Below the pieces are notes generated by a model. That model did not search any database. It was not told the DNA's origin and saw only the letters and a list, made by a program, of their open reading frames with translations. Shown here one piece after another: positions 34,389 to 34,405 of a DNA stretch of 34,405 nt; position 1 is the first letter of the stretch; each line of letters begins with the position of its first letter. The stretch comes from Thermodesulfatator autotrophicus (lineage in GTDB: Bacteria > Desulfobacterota > Thermodesulfobacteria > Thermodesulfobacteriales > Thermodesulfatatoraceae), in assembly GCF_001642325.1 (NCBI RefSeq), contig NZ_LSFI01000034.1, positions 1 through 34,405 on the forward strand, written 5' to 3'. Both the position numbers and the translations under genes were made by a program.

Positions 34389-34405
34389 CTTTTTAAGCCC
34401 CGCCA

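Noticed and set aside
1-34405. CRISPR arrays, rRNA genes, prophage or defence cassettes
   Set aside because: No regularly spaced direct repeats, no rRNA-like sequence and no phage or nuclease cassette are visible; the five-copy motif is dispersed, not arrayed.

Overview
The window reads as chromosome of an anaerobic, probably thermophilic Gram-negative bacterium. The nearest style I recognise is the Thermodesulfobacteriota / sulfate-reducing deltaproteobacterial group. This is an inference from gene content: a sirohaem-type Fe-S protein, B12/radical-SAM proteins, a class III-like UvrA, an rpsU-mutS2-dnaG-rpoD cluster and Lys/Glu-rich proteins. No rRNA or phylogenetic marker fixes the taxon. 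Most genes are compact and overlapping, with good Shine-Dalgarno sites and short hairpin terminators.

Layout. 1-198 is the 3' end of a REP-associated (Y1-type) transposase-like gene. 305-3659 holds a sirohaem/ferredoxin-like Fe-S protein and a uvrA paralogue. On the minus strand, 3661-5496 is a YyaL-type thioredoxin-fold protein. Behind it lies a secreted protein gene (5518-6279) interrupted by a single in-frame TGA. The frame continues for 78 codons with no start codon of its own, and a hairpin sits 11 nt after the TGA. I read it as a selenocysteine gene with a bacterial SECIS. 6594-8067 holds a universal stress protein, a PerR-like Fur regulator and a DUF1992 protein. 8180-13480 is an accessory segment: a palindromic repeat, an IS3 OrfA relic, three secreted proteins (one WSC-PAN-WSC) and a possible IS200-type relic.

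13481-16754 holds 5-formyl-THF cyclo-ligase, a two-TM potassium channel with RCK domains, and glucose-6-phosphate isomerase. 16755-17371 is a gene-free stretch with an IS-transposase relic and hairpins. 17372-18528 is a two-gene zinc-ribbon / ATP-grasp unit. 18541-21954 holds two divergent radical-SAM genes. 21951-24057 is motA-motB-pilZ, and 24165-25100 is bioB. 25131-27023 holds a C4 zinc-ribbon coiled-coil protein and a Nif3-like protein, followed by a CAU tRNA with its own promoter and terminator. 27204-33221 is the macromolecular synthesis cluster rpsU - terminator - mutS2 - dnaG - rpoD (minus strand). Last is the threonylcarbamoyl-AMP synthase gene (33347-34297).

A 13-14 bp motif (AGGGACAGGcAAAA) recurs five times: in the transposase-like gene, in the uvrA reading frame, and in three intergenic gaps, two of them between divergent genes. 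The main points for follow-up are the selenoprotein, this dispersed motif, the WSC/PAN secreted island and the zinc-ribbon/ATP-grasp pair.
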